From Phosphoribacter sp037046615 (GTDB taxonomy: Bacteria; Actinomycetota; Actinomycetes; Actinomycetales; Dermatophilaceae), in NCBI GenBank assembly GCA_037046615.1, contig JBAOHD010000014.1:124001-188000 (forward strand): DNA of 64,000 bases, given 5' to 3'. The notes below the pieces were generated by a model that saw nothing but the letters and a program-made list of their open reading frames with translations, had not been told where the DNA came from and ran no database searches. This document shows positions 12,225-22,212 of the stretch, in pieces; positions within the stretch are counted from its first letter, which is position 1, and every line of letters begins with the position of its first letter. Both the position numbers and the translations under genes were made by a program.

Positions 12225-12720
12225 GTGACCCAGCGAGTTCACCGACCGTCCCGACTGGCGGGCATGGGGAGTCGGCATCGCCACGGCCGTCGCCGCCCGG
12301 GCCGACTGCACCCGCAGGCGCGTCGGCGCGGTCGTCTTCGACGAGGCCAACCGGATCCTGTCCACGGGCTATAACGGGGCGCCATCCGGTCGCCTCGGGC
12401 TGCCTCGACGGCGGCTGTCCACGAGGCCGCCTCGGCCACGACGAGCTCCCGGCCGACGCTCCCTACGAAGATCCTGGCTCACCGGGCTTCTGCATCTCAA
12501 TCCACGCCGAGTCCAATGCCCTGCTCTTCGCCGACCCCGTGCGCCGCCGCGGCGGATGGATCGCGATCACTCATCGCTCCGTGCCCCGGGCTGCCAGAAG
12601 CTCCTGGCCAATTCCGGTCTCGTATGCGCGATCTGGCCAAACCCTGCCGGCGGGCTCCTGGAGTGGGATCTCACCGTGACCGGCCCGGGAGCCTCCGCTC
12701 ACTTAGGATCCGAGGCATGA
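12225..12720 (+). CDS. dCMP deaminase family protein (four frame breaks)
   Basis: Zinc-dependent deoxycytidylate/cytidine deaminase family, probably dCMP to dUMP. The raw sequence breaks in frame near 12250, 12395, 12572 and 12590. Deleting one base at each gives a continuous protein: DWRAWGVGIATAVAARAD, RRVGAVVFDEANRILSTGYNG, SGCLDGGCPRG, FCISIHAESNALLFADP, then a PCPGCQKLLANSG segment. HAE and PCxxC are the zinc and catalytic motifs. The repaired frame ends at TGA 12718-12720, overlapping the ctpE start. The complete zinc motif appearing only after repair is strong evidence that the breaks are sequence errors. It may have its own leaderless promoter. Confidence 0.8.
12704..12709 (+). promoter_or_regulatory. 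-10 element before the P-type ATPase gene
   Basis: TAGGAT is spaced exactly 7 bases from the ATG at 12717, with no Shine-Dalgarno site between. This is the same layout as upstream of the deaminase and epimerase genes and suggests a leaderless transcript. Confidence 0.55.
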
Positions 12721-15154
12721 CTGAAGTCGCGCGAACCCGGCCTGACTGCGGACGAGGTCGCCGAGCGCGTGCGCACCGGTCGCACCAATGACCTGCCCGA
12801 GCGGGGCGGACGGTCGACCGGCGACATCATCAGGGCCAACGTCTTCACCCGGATCAACGCGATCCTCGGCATCCTGTTTGCGATCGTCCTGTCGACCGGG
12901 TCACTCATCAACGGCGCATTCGGCCTGCTCATCATCGCCAACAGCGGGATCGGCATCATCCAGGAGCTGCGCGCCAAGCGCACGCTCGACAATCTCGCGG
13001 TCATCGGCGAGGCCGAGCCCCGGATCCGACGGGACGGAATCACCCGCGAGCTGACCCGGACCGAGGTCGTCGCCGACGACATCATCGAACTCGTCCAGGG
13101 TGACCAGCTCATCGTCGACGGCGAGATCGTCGAGGCCGCCTCGCTTGGAGATCGACGAGTCGCTCCTCACCGGCGAAGCCGACCCGATCGCCAAGCGGGT
13201 CGGCGACCCGGTGATGTCCGGGAGCTTCGTCGTGGCCGGGTCGGGTGCCTATCGCGCCACGAAGGTCGGCAAGGAGGCGTATGCCGCCAAGCTCGTCGCC
13301 GAGGCCAGCGCATTCACCCTCGTCGGTTCGGAGCTTCGCAGCGGCATCGACAAGATCCTCGGAGTCGTCAGTTGGCTCCTGCTCCCCGTCGGCGCGCTCA
13401 CGATCTACACCCAGTTGTTCCGCATCGGGTCCAGTTGGCGGGACGGGATCCTCGGCATGGTGGCCGCCCTCGTGCCGATGGTGCCTGAAGGTCTCGTGCT
13501 CATGACGTCGATCGCCTTCGCGGTCGGCGTCATCCGGCTGGGTCAACGACAGTGCCTCGTCCAGGAACTCCCTGCTATCGAGGGCCTGGCCCGCGTCGAC
13601 GTCGTCTGCGCTGACAAGACCGGCACCCTGACCGAAAACGGCATGCGTCTGGCCGAGGTCAAGGCGCTCTCCACGGCTGGCACCCCCGAGGACCAGGGCT
13701 GGCTGCCACCGGAGGCGATCCTCGGGCAACTCGGCGCCACCGAACCCCACCCCAACGCCAGCCTTCAGGCGATTATCGACGGGATCGCGCCCGCCGGCTC
13801 TCCGTGGCAGGAGACCGCCCACGCCCCCTTCACGTCGGCCCGCAAATGGTCGGGGTCGACCTTTGCCGACCATGGCTCATGGGTGCTCGGCGCCCCCGAC
13901 GTGCTGGCCGCCGAAGGCACGCCGGCGCGCGACCAGGCCGAGGAGATCGGGTCGACGGGCCTGCGGGTGTTGCTCCTCGGACAGGCATCGCGCGAGGTGA
14001 CCGACCCGGAGGCGCCCGGCGAGGTCACCCCCCATGCCCTGGTCGTGCTGGAGCAGCGGGTGCGCCCCGACGCACGAGCCACGCTCGAGTTCTTCGCCGA
14101 GCAGCAGGTCGACGTCAAGGTCATCTCCGGCGACAACGCCCGCTCGGTCGGAGCGGTGACGTCCACTCTGGGCGTGCTCGGGGGTGCCGACCCCCTCGAC
14201 GCCCGCACGCTCGCGACGATCGAGTACGTCGACGACCAGGGCCGCACCAGTCCGGCGTTTGCCGAAGCGGTGGCGCGGCATACCGTCTTCGGCCGCGTGA
14301 CCCCGGATCAGAAGCAGGAGATGGTCCTGGCCCTGCAAGGTCGGGGGCACACGGTCGCGATGACCGGTGACGGGGTCAACGACGTCCTGGCCCTCAAGAA
14401 GGCCGACATCGGGGTCGCCATGGGATCTGGCTCACCCGCGACCCGCGCGGTGGCCCAGATCGTGTTGCTGGACAACAAGTTTGCGACCCTCCCTTATGTC
14501 GTGGCCGAGGGTCGACGGGTCATCGGCAATATCGAACGCGTCGCCAACCTCTTCCTCACCAAGACCGTCTATTCCGTGCTGCTCGCCCTCGTCGTCGGGC
14601 TGTGGCAACTGCCCTTCCCACTGCAGCCGATCCACGTGACGATCACCGGGTGGTTCACCATCGGGGTGCCGGCCTTCCTGCTCTCGCTGGCGCCCAATCA
14701 CGAGCGCGCCCGGCCCGGTTTCGCGGGGCGTGTCCTCGCGCTCGCGCTGCCCTCGGGCATCATTGTCGCGGCGGCCACGTTCGTGAGCTTCCTCGTCGCT
14801 CGCGGCGCCCTCGGCGACGGAGCGGCGGCCACGACCCGGGTGTCCACCGCGACGCTCGTGACGCTCATCGTCGCGGCCACATGGGTGCTCGCCGTCGTCG
14901 CCCGGCCCTACGAGTGGTGGAAGGTCGCCCTCATCGGCCTCTCGGTCGTGGCCTACGCCCTGATCTTCCTGCTGCCGTGGACCCAGTCGCTGTTCCTCCT
15001 GGACGCCTCGGACACGACGGCGATGACCCGGGCCCTCGGCATCGGTTTCGTCGCGGCGGTCGTCATCGAGGCGGCGTGGTGGATCCAGGGCAGGGTGCGA
15101 GGCGAGAAGCGACGCCTATGGATGGGCGAGGACGACCCGACGGTCACGACCTAG
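12717..15154 (+). CDS. ctpE: CtpE-like cation-transporting P-type ATPase
   Basis: P-type ATPase resembling mycobacterial CtpE, a calcium-type pump. Order: cytoplasmic N terminus, TM pair near residues 40-80, actuator domain with LLTGEADP (the TGE loop), TM pair with the ion-binding LVPMVPEGLVLM motif, phosphorylation site CADKTGTLTENGM, the ATP-binding domain, the hinge TGDGVNDVLALKKADIG, and six C-terminal TM helices. Frame breaks near 12735 and 13143 (extra G in CTTGGAG) are single-base; the rest is clean. The stop TAG shares CTAG with the stop of the convergent thioredoxin-like gene. Calcium specificity is inferred from the PEGL motif. Confidence 0.88.
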
Positions 15155-16113
15155 AAGAGTGCGCTCGTCAACGCCTTGCGGCCAGCGATGACTCGCGGGT
15201 CGCTCGCCCCGACGACGTCGAAGAGGCCGAGCAGGTGCGTCCGCACCCGGCTGCGCTCCTCTCCGGCCGTGGCTCGCACGAGGTCGACGAGCCGCGCAAA
15301 GGCGTCCTCCACGTGACCCCCGAGGACGTCGAGGTCGGCGACGACGATGCCGGCCTCGACATCGAGCGGATCGGCCGCTGCAGCAGCACGAGCGCTGGCG
15401 AGGTCCACGCCGTGGGTGCGCCGCAACAACTCGACCTGGGCCAGCCCCAGCTTCGCGTCGCCGTCGGCCGGGTCGCTGCGCAAGGCTTGTTCGTATGCCG
15501 CGGCGGCAGCGTCGTAGTCGCCGGCTTCGATCGCGGCATACGCCGCTTCGTGCAGCGGTGACATCGGCTCCTCGGCTGGCGGAGCGTCGGCGTCAGACGC
15601 CTCGGCGTCGCTGCCGGGCACCCGACCCGAAATGCCGTATTGGACCGCGAGCTTGAGCAACTCGTCGATCCACGGCGTGACCTCCGAGGGTGGGAGCGCC
15701 CCGACAAACAGCGGCACGGGCTGCCCCTGGATGAGCCCGAGGACACTCGGCACCGACTGGATCTGGAAGGCGCGCAGGAGACCGGGGTTGGCGTCGACAT
15801 CGATCGACACCACCTGGAAGCGACCGGCATACGTCTGTGCAATCTGGCCCAGGACCTCGACATACGCCCCGGATTCCGCGAGGCGCGCCGACCACAGGAC
15901 GATGACGATCGGCCACCGCGTGGAGTTCGTCGCGACGTCCTGGAACGTCGCGTCCGAGCCGGTGACGACGAACTGCCCCCCGGTGGGGCTGCTGCCGCCG
16001 GATTCAGCGCCTGAGGCCGGGCCCGCGGCAGGCGCGGGGCGCTTGAGGGCGGACAGGTCGACGGCGCCCCGCAGGGCGGCGGTGGTCAGTCGCGACTGGC
16101 TCATGTCGTCCAT
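15151..16113 (-). CDS. CnoX/YbbN-like thioredoxin-fold TPR protein
   Basis: Thioredoxin-fold protein with a C-terminal TPR-like region, similar to the chaperone-linked YbbN/CnoX family; the M. tuberculosis counterpart lies near fadA4 and glgB, as here. After a low-complexity Ala/Gly/Ser-rich N terminus the Trx domain runs VIVLWSARLAESGAYV...VVSIDVDANPGLL...VPSVLGLIQG. The active-site CxxC is absent (WSARLAES), so no disulfide chemistry is expected. The TPR part begins about residue 190 (AAYAAIEAGDYDAAAAAYEQ). The ATG at 16104 is an equally possible start. The 3' end overlaps that of ctpE on the other strand. Confidence 0.8.
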   Translation of the reverse strand: MDDMSQSRLTTAALRGAVDLSALKRPAPAAGPASGAESGGSSPTGGQFVVTGSDATFQDVATNSTRWPIVIVLWSARLAESGAYVEVLGQIAQTYAGRFQVVSIDVDANPGLLRAFQIQSVPSVLGLIQGQPVPLFVGALPPSEVTPWIDELLKLAVQYGISGRVPGSDAEASDADAPPAEEPMSPLHEAAYAAIEAGDYDAAAAAYEQALRSDPADGDAKLGLAQVELLRRTHGVDLASARAAAAADPLDVEAGIVVADLDVLGGHVEDAFARLVDLVRATAGEERSRVRTHLLGLFDVVGASDPRVIAGRKALTSALF

Positions 16114-16152
16114 TCTCCCGGATCGTCGCCGGAGTTCTTCGCCGACCTCTGG

Positions 16153-17304
16153 TCAGCTGCCGGATGCCGAGACGAGTTGGTCGCTCACCGCGATCGCCTG
16201 GGCTGGCCCACTCGGGGGGACGAAGAAGACGATGAACTGGAGCGACTTGAGGGTTGCCTTCTTGTCGATGACGGTCTTGCCCGTGAGGATCGTGTATTCC
16301 TTCGGCGGCGTCAGCGCATTGGCCGTGGTCTCGGTGTAGGTGTCAGTGCGTTCGATGACCATCGTCGCCAGCGCACCCTTGCCCTCGCCCAACCGGATCG
16401 CCACCTGGGTCCCGATCGGTGTGTGGGCTTGGGTCAGTTTGGCGACATCCTTGAGCGCAGCGGACTCGCTCTGGGCGCCCTTGAGCAGCGAATCCGCGAA
16501 GGCGTCGTTGGCCAACGTCGCCGGCGGAGCGGCGGCAGCACGGGGGAAGGCCAGCCACGCGGCATACGCCGCCATGAGGGCATCGGGAGCGATGGCCAAA
16601 CCCGACCCGTCGGTGACGACGGGCGAGCCGGCGGCCAAGGCGTCGAACTGGCCGCTGAAGGTGCCAGGGAGCATCGTCGCCTGGTTGTGGATCCGGTAGC
16701 CACTCGCGTCGACGGCGTGCAGGAGCAGATAGACCGGGGCCCCGGTTTTTGCCTTGAGCGCGCGGACGACGATCGAGCGCGGGTATGCCGCGCCGCGCGA
16801 GATCGCGAGGACGGGCGCGGCGTCCAGTTTGAGCGACAGGTCGGCGAGGGCATCAGCGCTCAGAGTGGTCCGCAGCTTGGCGGCGGCGTTGGCTGCGATG
16901 AGCGCCGGCCCGGCATACACCTGCGCGCGGGCGGCGTCGCCGGCGGCGTCGGGGACGACGGCAGCTGCGGCCTGGGCGGCCACGATCTGGGTGACGATAG
17001 CCAGTGCCTGCTCCGGGGTCTCGGCGCCGGGCTCACTCGTGGGTGTCGCGGTCGCGACGGGCGTCGACGGCGTTGGCGTCGTCGGCGTCGTCTCGACCGT
17101 CGGGGAGGGACTGGGCTCGCTGGTCGCTGTGGCGCTCGTGGTCGCTTCGGAGGCGAGGTCGGGGTTGAGGTCCTCGATGCCGGAGCCGCAGCGCGCCACG
17201 AGCACGAGCCCGAGGAAGGCAGCCACGACCGCCGCGACGGCCTTCAGTCGCGCAGCGTTGCGGGCTCGGCCCGCAGGGGTGGTCTCGGGGGCATTCATCG
17301 TCAT
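16153..17304 (-). CDS. Putative envelope-anchored protein, function unknown
   Basis: A 383-aa protein I do not recognise. A basic N terminus (about residues 13-24) precedes one hydrophobic segment (AVAAVVAAFLGLVLVARC), then a Ser/Thr/Pro-rich linker (about residues 50-95) and an Ala-rich globular part of about 280 residues. The layout fits a membrane-anchored extracytoplasmic protein. The Cys after LVAR is not in a canonical lipobox (Arg at -1), so lipidation is doubtful. It sits between the mutase gene icmA and the CnoX-like gene, same strand, with no evident functional link. Confidence 0.7.
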   Translation of the reverse strand: MTMNAPETTPAGRARNAARLKAVAAVVAAFLGLVLVARCGSGIEDLNPDLASEATTSATATSEPSPSPTVETTPTTPTPSTPVATATPTSEPGAETPEQALAIVTQIVAAQAAAAVVPDAAGDAARAQVYAGPALIAANAAAKLRTTLSADALADLSLKLDAAPVLAISRGAAYPRSIVVRALKAKTGAPVYLLLHAVDASGYRIHNQATMLPGTFSGQFDALAAGSPVVTDGSGLAIAPDALMAAYAAWLAFPRAAAAPPATLANDAFADSLLKGAQSESAALKDVAKLTQAHTPIGTQVAIRLGEGKGALATMVIERTDTYTETTANALTPPKEYTILTGKTVIDKKATLKSLQFIVFFVPPSGPAQAIAVSDQLVSASGS

Positions 17305-17399
17305 CGTCGTCTCGCCTCAGTGGATTGCAAGACTCCCAGCGTAGGCATACCGCCGGGGTTGATCACAAATCGGCAACGACAGCGGGGCCCAGCGCAGAC

Positions 17400-19143
17400 T
17401 CAGAAACGGGCCGGCTCCCGATAGACGCCCCACTCATCACGCAGCACGTTGCAGATCTCGCCCAGGGTGGCCTCGGCCCGCACCGCATCGAGCATCGCCG
17501 GGATCATGTTGGCCGACGTGCGCGACACCTCGACGAGCGCCGCGAGAGTCGCCTGGACCTGGGCGTCGTCGCGGCGGGCCTTGCGCCCGGTCAGGGCGCT
17601 CACCTGGTCGCGTTCGACGTCGTGGCTGACTCGGAGGATCTCGAGTTGGGTGCTGATCGACTCGGTGAGGCAGTTGACTCCGACGACCCGCTTGTCGCCC
17701 TTCTCCACGGCGAGTTGGTAGGCGAAGGCGGCGTCGGCGATCTCGCCTGAGAACCAGCCCTCCTCGATCCCGCGGAGGATGCCCGAGGTCATCGGGCCGA
17801 TGGCATGCTCGATCTGACCGCTGGGTCCCGGCTGGCGCCCGACGACACCAAGGTCCTTGATGCGCTGGAAGATCGCCTCGGCCTCGGCCTCGATCCGGTC
17901 GGTCAGCGCCTCGACGTACCACGAACCGCCGAGCGGATCGGCGACGTTGACGACTCCGGTCTCCTCCATGATGACCTGCTGGGTCCGCAGGGCAATCTCG
18001 GCCGATTGCTCGGTCGGCAGCGCCAACGTCTCGTCAAGTGCGTTGGTGTGCAGCGAGTTCGTGCCGCCGAGGACCGCTGCGAGCGCTTCGATCGCGGTGC
18101 GGACGACGTTGTTGTAGGGCTGCTGCGCGGTCAGGGACACCCCGGCGGTCTGGGTGTGGAACCGCAGCCACTGGGCCTTGTCGGTCGTGGCACCGTAGAC
18201 GTCGCGCATCCACCGGGCCCAGATGCGCCGAGCGGCGCGGAACTTCGCGATCTCCTCGAAGAAGTCGACATGCGCGTCGAAGAAGAAGGACAGCCCCGGT
18301 GCGAAGGCCTCGATATCCAGGCCACGCGAGAGGCCGAGCTCGACATAGCCGAAACCGTCGGCGAGCGTGAACGCGAGCTCCTGCGCGGCGGTCGAGCCGG
18401 CTTCGCGGATGTGGTAGCCCGAGACCGACAGCGGCTTGTATGCCGGAATGCGCTCGGTGCAGTACTCCATGAGGTCGCCGATGAGTCGCAGGTGCGGCTC
18501 CGGGTCGAAGAGCCACTCCTTCTGGGCGATGTATTCCTTGAAGATGTCCGTCTGGAGCGTGCCGTTGAGCACGCCCGGGTCGACGCCCTGGCGCTCGGCG
18601 GCGACGAGGTACATGCAGAAGATCGGGACGGCCGGCCCGCGAGATCGTCATCGAGGTGGTCACCTCGCCTAGGGGGATCCCGGCGAAGAGGGTCTCCATG
18701 TCGGCTGCGGAGTCGATGGCCACACCACAGTGGCCGACCTCACCGAGGGCCTGCGGGTCGTCGGAGTCGCGGCCCATGAGCGTCGGCATGTCGAAGGCCA
18801 CCGAAAGGCCGCCGCCACCGCGCTCGAGGATCATCTTGTAGCGCTCGTTGGTCTGCTCGGCATTGCCGAATCCGGCAAACTGACGGATCGTCCAGGTGCG
18901 CCCGCGGTAGCCCGTCGGGTAGAGCCCGCGGGTGAAGGGGAACTCCCCTGGCCAGCCGATCCGCTCCATCCGCTCCCGCTCGGCGTCAGAGCCTGGCTCC
19001 GGTATGCCGTGCAGCCCGGGCCCGTAGACCGGCTCGACCGGCATACCCGACAGGCTCGTGAAGTCAGCGTCGCGCACCTGGCCACGCGCGGCGGCAGCGT
19101 CGAAGCGGGCTTGCCAGCGGTCAGCGCCAGAGGTCGTCTCCAT
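17400..19143 (-). CDS. icmA: IcmA-type acyl-CoA mutase large subunit
   Basis: B12-dependent acyl-CoA mutase catalytic subunit (TIM barrel, about 580 aa) without a C-terminal B12-binding domain. By alignment from memory with Propionibacterium methylmalonyl-CoA mutase, the substrate-selecting Tyr89 and Arg207 are Phe (TIRQFAGFG) and Gln (KEYIAQKEWLF) here, the pair described for isobutyryl-CoA mutase. I therefore favour isobutyryl-CoA/n-butyryl-CoA isomerisation over methylmalonyl-CoA. One +1 break near 18640 (SMTIS to the GPAVPIFCMYLV segment) is a single extra base. No small B12 subunit is encoded nearby. Upstream are a leaderless-type -10 and an 18-bp palindrome beside the MarR gene; meaB and ATR elsewhere in the window supply cofactor maintenance. 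Confidence 0.88.
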
Positions 19144-19149
19144 GACCGC

Positions 19150-19155
19150 AATCTA
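19150..19155 (-). promoter_or_regulatory. -10 element of icmA
   Basis: On the minus strand TAGATT lies 6 bases before the icmA ATG (19143) without a Shine-Dalgarno site, fitting a leaderless promoter. The adjacent palindrome at 19174-19191 occupies the -35 position. Confidence 0.55.
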
Positions 19156-19173
19156 CCGGGAGCGACCGGCGAT

Positions 19174-19191
19174 TACTAGGACGTCCTAGTA
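19174..19191. promoter_or_regulatory. 18-bp perfect palindrome, probable MarR operator
   Basis: TACTAGGACGTCCTAGTA is a perfect 18-bp dyad. It overlaps the last codons of the MarR-family gene and starts 18 bp upstream of the icmA -10. Size and symmetry fit a MarR dimer operator, so the neighbouring regulator probably represses icmA from here. This is inference from position. Confidence 0.6.
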
Positions 19192-19721
19192 GTTTGCTCG
19201 TGGCCGGGCTCGGACACGAAGTCGCCCCGGGCCTGGCGCACGGAGCGCAACAGCGCGAAGAGCTGGTCCTGGTCGTCCTGGGTCAACGACGACAGGCCGA
19301 AGCCGGACTCGACGAGATCGCTCGTCGCGGCCTCCATCGCCTCCCGCCCCGCGTCGGTGATCACGGCGAGCACGCCCCGTCCGTCGCGCGGGTTGGGCAC
19401 CCGCTCCACCAGGCCGGCATCGGCCAGGCGCCGCACGGTGTTGGTCACGGAGGTCGGGTGCACCATGAGCCGCTCCCCCATCAGCGACAACGGCAGGGAG
19501 CCGCTCGTCGTGAAGGAGAGCAGGACCAGGGCTTCGTACCGTGCGAAGGTCAGCCCGTGGCGGCCGACGATCGCATCGAAGTCGGCCAGGAGCGACTGCT
19601 GGACACGCATGATCGACGTCGCCGCCGCCATGGCGCTCACCTCCGAGTTCCGTCCCCACCGCTGCCGCCAGAGCACGGCCGCGCGGCGGATCGGGTCGAA
19701 GGGCAGGGGCCCCCCACCCAT
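19176..19721 (-). CDS. MarR-family transcriptional regulator
   Basis: Winged helix-turn-helix regulator of 181 aa. The N-terminal LPFDPIRRAAVLWRQRWG stretch is what I recall of MarR proteins encoded beside actinobacterial acyl-CoA mutase genes, which supports the 19721 start. The HTH is LPLSLMGERLMVHPTSVTNTV, followed by the wing RVPNPRDGRGVLAVITDAG. It lies directly upstream of icmA with 32 bp between, and its 3' end contains the palindromic putative operator. It probably senses an acyl-CoA or fatty acid and controls icmA; the ligand is not deducible. Confidence 0.87.
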   Translation of the reverse strand: MGGGPLPFDPIRRAAVLWRQRWGRNSEVSAMAAATSIMRVQQSLLADFDAIVGRHGLTFARYEALVLLSFTTSGSLPLSLMGERLMVHPTSVTNTVRRLADAGLVERVPNPRDGRGVLAVITDAGREAMEAATSDLVESGFGLSSLTQDDQDQLFALLRSVRQARGDFVSEPGHEQTTRTS

Positions 19722-19724
19722 GAC

Positions 19725-20039
19725 TCAGTCCTCGCGCGAGTGGTCGGCAAGGAGTGCTTCGAGGCGCTCGAGCTTGGCGGTGAGCTGCCCGGTGAAGCCC
19801 GGCCGGATGTCGGCCTTGAGCACGAGGCTCACGCGCGGGCTCACCGCAGCGATCGCGTCGACGGCCCCCTTGACGACGGCCATGCACTCGTCCCACTCAC
19901 CCTCGATGGTGGTGAACATCGCATCGGTGCGGTGCGGCAGACCCGAGGCTCGGACGACCCGGATCGCCTCGGCGACTGCGTGGCTCACCGACCCGTCGGC
20001 GTCGGCAACGGCAGGGGCGACCGAGAAGGCAACAAGCAT
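19725..20039 (-). CDS. YqgV/MTH1187-type thiamine-binding family protein
   Basis: Small ferredoxin-fold protein (104 aa) of the MTH1187/YkoF-like family, some members of which bind thiamine. Start MLVAFSVAPAVADADGSVS; conserved features are SGLPHRTDAMFTTIEGEWDECMAVVKGA and LVLKADIRPG. It ends 4 bp before the MarR start, so the two are probably co-transcribed, and it has its own leaderless-type -10. The role in this neighbourhood is unknown. Confidence 0.75.
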   Translation of the reverse strand: MLVAFSVAPAVADADGSVSHAVAEAIRVVRASGLPHRTDAMFTTIEGEWDECMAVVKGAVDAIAAVSPRVSLVLKADIRPGFTGQLTAKLERLEALLADHSRED

Positions 20040-20045
20040 GAGGTG

Positions 20046-20051
20046 ACTGTA
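20046..20051 (-). promoter_or_regulatory. -10 element of the YqgV-like gene
   Basis: TACAGT on the minus strand is 6 bases before the ATG at 20039, with no ribosome site between. It lies just after the glgX stop, so the small protein and MarR may be expressed apart from glgX. Confidence 0.45.
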
Positions 20052-20059
20052 GCGAGCCG

Positions 20060-22207
20060 TCAGCGCGCGGCGCGGGGCGAGCGCATGACGATGATGCTCC
20101 GGGCAGTTGCCTTGACGGTGGCACCGGCATCGAGGGGGGCACCCGTGACGGTCGGGGCGGCCGTGTCGATCTCCGTCTCCCAATGGAGTCCGTAAATCTC
20201 TTCCGGCAGAACGAAGTCGATGTCCTCGAAGTGCGCATTGAAGAGCACGATGAAGGAGTCGTCGACGATGGGATTGCCGCGACCGTCGGTCTCCTGGATC
20301 GCCGCGCCGTTGAGGAACACCATGACGCTCTTGGCGAAGCCGGTCGCCCAGCTCGCCTCGTCCATGTGGGCACCATCGGGCTGAAACCAGGCGATGTCGC
20401 CGAGCTCGCTCTCCCCGCCATGGTCGGCGCTTCCGGCGAAGAACCGGCGTCGACGGAAGACCGGATGCTCGCGGCGCAGCTCGCACGACCCGCTGGGTGA
20501 ACTCCAGCAGGGCAGCTTGCCCGTCATCGAGGGTCCAGTCCACCCAGGACAGCACGTTGTCCTGGCAGTAGACGTTGTTGTTGCCTTGCTGGGTGCGGCC
20601 CATCTCGTCGCCGTGGGCGATCATCGGGACGCCCTGGGCGAGCAGGAGGGTCGTGAGGAAGTTGCGCTGCTGGCGAGCCCGCAGCTCGGGCACGGCCGGG
20701 TCGTCGCTCGGGCCTTCGACCCCGCAGTTCCACGAGCGGTTGTGGCTCTCGCCGTCGCGGTTGCCCTCGCCGTTGGCCTCGTTGTGCTTGTCGTTGTAGC
20801 TCACGAGGTCTCGCAGGGTGAACCCGTCGTGCGCGACGACGAAGTTGATCGACGCCACCGGCCGACGACCCGAGTGCGCGTAAAGGTCGGAGGATCCGGA
20901 GAACCGCGAGGCGAACTCCCCGAGGGTGGCCGGCTCCCCGCGCCAGAAGTCACGCACGGTGTCGCGGAACTTGCCGTTCCACTCGGTCCACAGCGGCGGG
21001 AAGCCGCCGACCTGATACCCACCGTCGCCGAGGTCCCACGGCTCGGCGATGAGCTTGACCTGGCTGACGATCGGGTCCTGCTGGATGAGGTCGAAGAAGG
21101 CCGACAGCTTGTCGACCTCGTGGAACTGACGAGCCAAGGTCGCCGCGAGGTCGAAGCGGAAGCCGTCGACGTGCATCTCGGTCACCCAGTAGCGCAGCGA
21201 ATCCATGATCAGTTGCAGCACATGGGGGTTGCGCATGAGCAGGGAGTTGCCGGTGCCGGTCGTGTCGTAATAGTGCGGCGAGATCGCCGCTGACCAGGCG
21301 GTAGTAGGCGTCATTGTCGATGCCCTTGAAGGCCAAGCGTCGGGCCCATGTGGTTGCCCTCGGCGGTGTGGTTGTAGACGACGTCGAGGATGACCTCGAT
21401 GTCTGCCTCGTGCAGCGCCTTGACCATCGTCTTGAACTCGGCGACCTGCTGACCGCGGGTGCCGCTCGCGGCATACTCGTGGTGCGGCGCGAGGAAGCCG
21501 ATCGTGTTGTAGCCCCAGTAGTTGCGTAATCCCTTGTCCAGCAGCGTGAAATCCTGGACGAACTGGTGCACGGGCATGAGTTCGACCGCGGTGACGCCGA
21601 GGTCGCGCAGGTGCGCGATGACCGCGGGGTGAGCCATGCCGGCATACGTCCCGCGGATCTCCTGCGGGCACGTCCGGGTGCAGCTGCGTGAGCCCTTTGA
21701 CGTGGGCCTCGTAGATGACCGACTTGTGATACGGCGTGCCGCGGCGGGCGGTCTTGACCCCAGTCGAAGTAAGGGTTGACGACGACCGACAGCATCGTGA
21801 AGCCGAGGCTGTCGACCGTGTTGGGCGTCGACGAGGCGCCACCGAGCGGGTCTCCGAAGGTGTAGCCGAAGAGGGCCTGGTCGCCGATCATGTGCCCGTC
21901 GAAGGCCTTGGCGTAGGGATCGAGCAGGAGCTTGGCGGGGTTGCAGCGAGCGCCCCGACCGGGGTCGTAGGGCCCGTGGACCCGGAAGCCGTAGCGCTGC
22001 CCGGGTTGGATCCCGGGCAGGTAGACGTGCCAGACGCAGCGCGTCCTGCTCGGGCATCGTCACCCGGGTCTCGGTGCCGTCGTCGGCGATGAGACACAGG
22101 TCGACACGTTCGGCCACCTCGGAGAAGAGGGCGAAATTGACGCCCGACCCGTCGTAGGTCGCGCCGAGGGGATAGGGCCTTCCGGGCCACACCTGCATGA
22201 CTGCCAT
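20060..22207 (-). CDS. glgX: GlgX glycogen debranching enzyme (six frame breaks)
   Basis: GH13 isoamylase-type debranching enzyme that removes short alpha-1,6 branches. CBM48 at the start (MQVWPGRPYPLGATYDGSG), then SVIYEAHVKGLTQLHP, VELMPVHQFVQD, VILDVVYNHTAEGNHMGP, nucleophile Asp in MHVDGFRFDLAATLAR, Glu in KLIAEPWDLGDGGYQVG and Asp in VVAHDGFTLRDLVSYN. The frame breaks near 22040, 21760, 21675, 21340, 21285 and 20480, each net +1 in the sense direction. ATG 22198 is an alternative start. It begins 6 bp after meaB and lies in a B12-mutase gene run, away from the glgE cluster, an unusual placement. Confidence 0.9.
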
Positions 22208-22212
22208 CCAGT

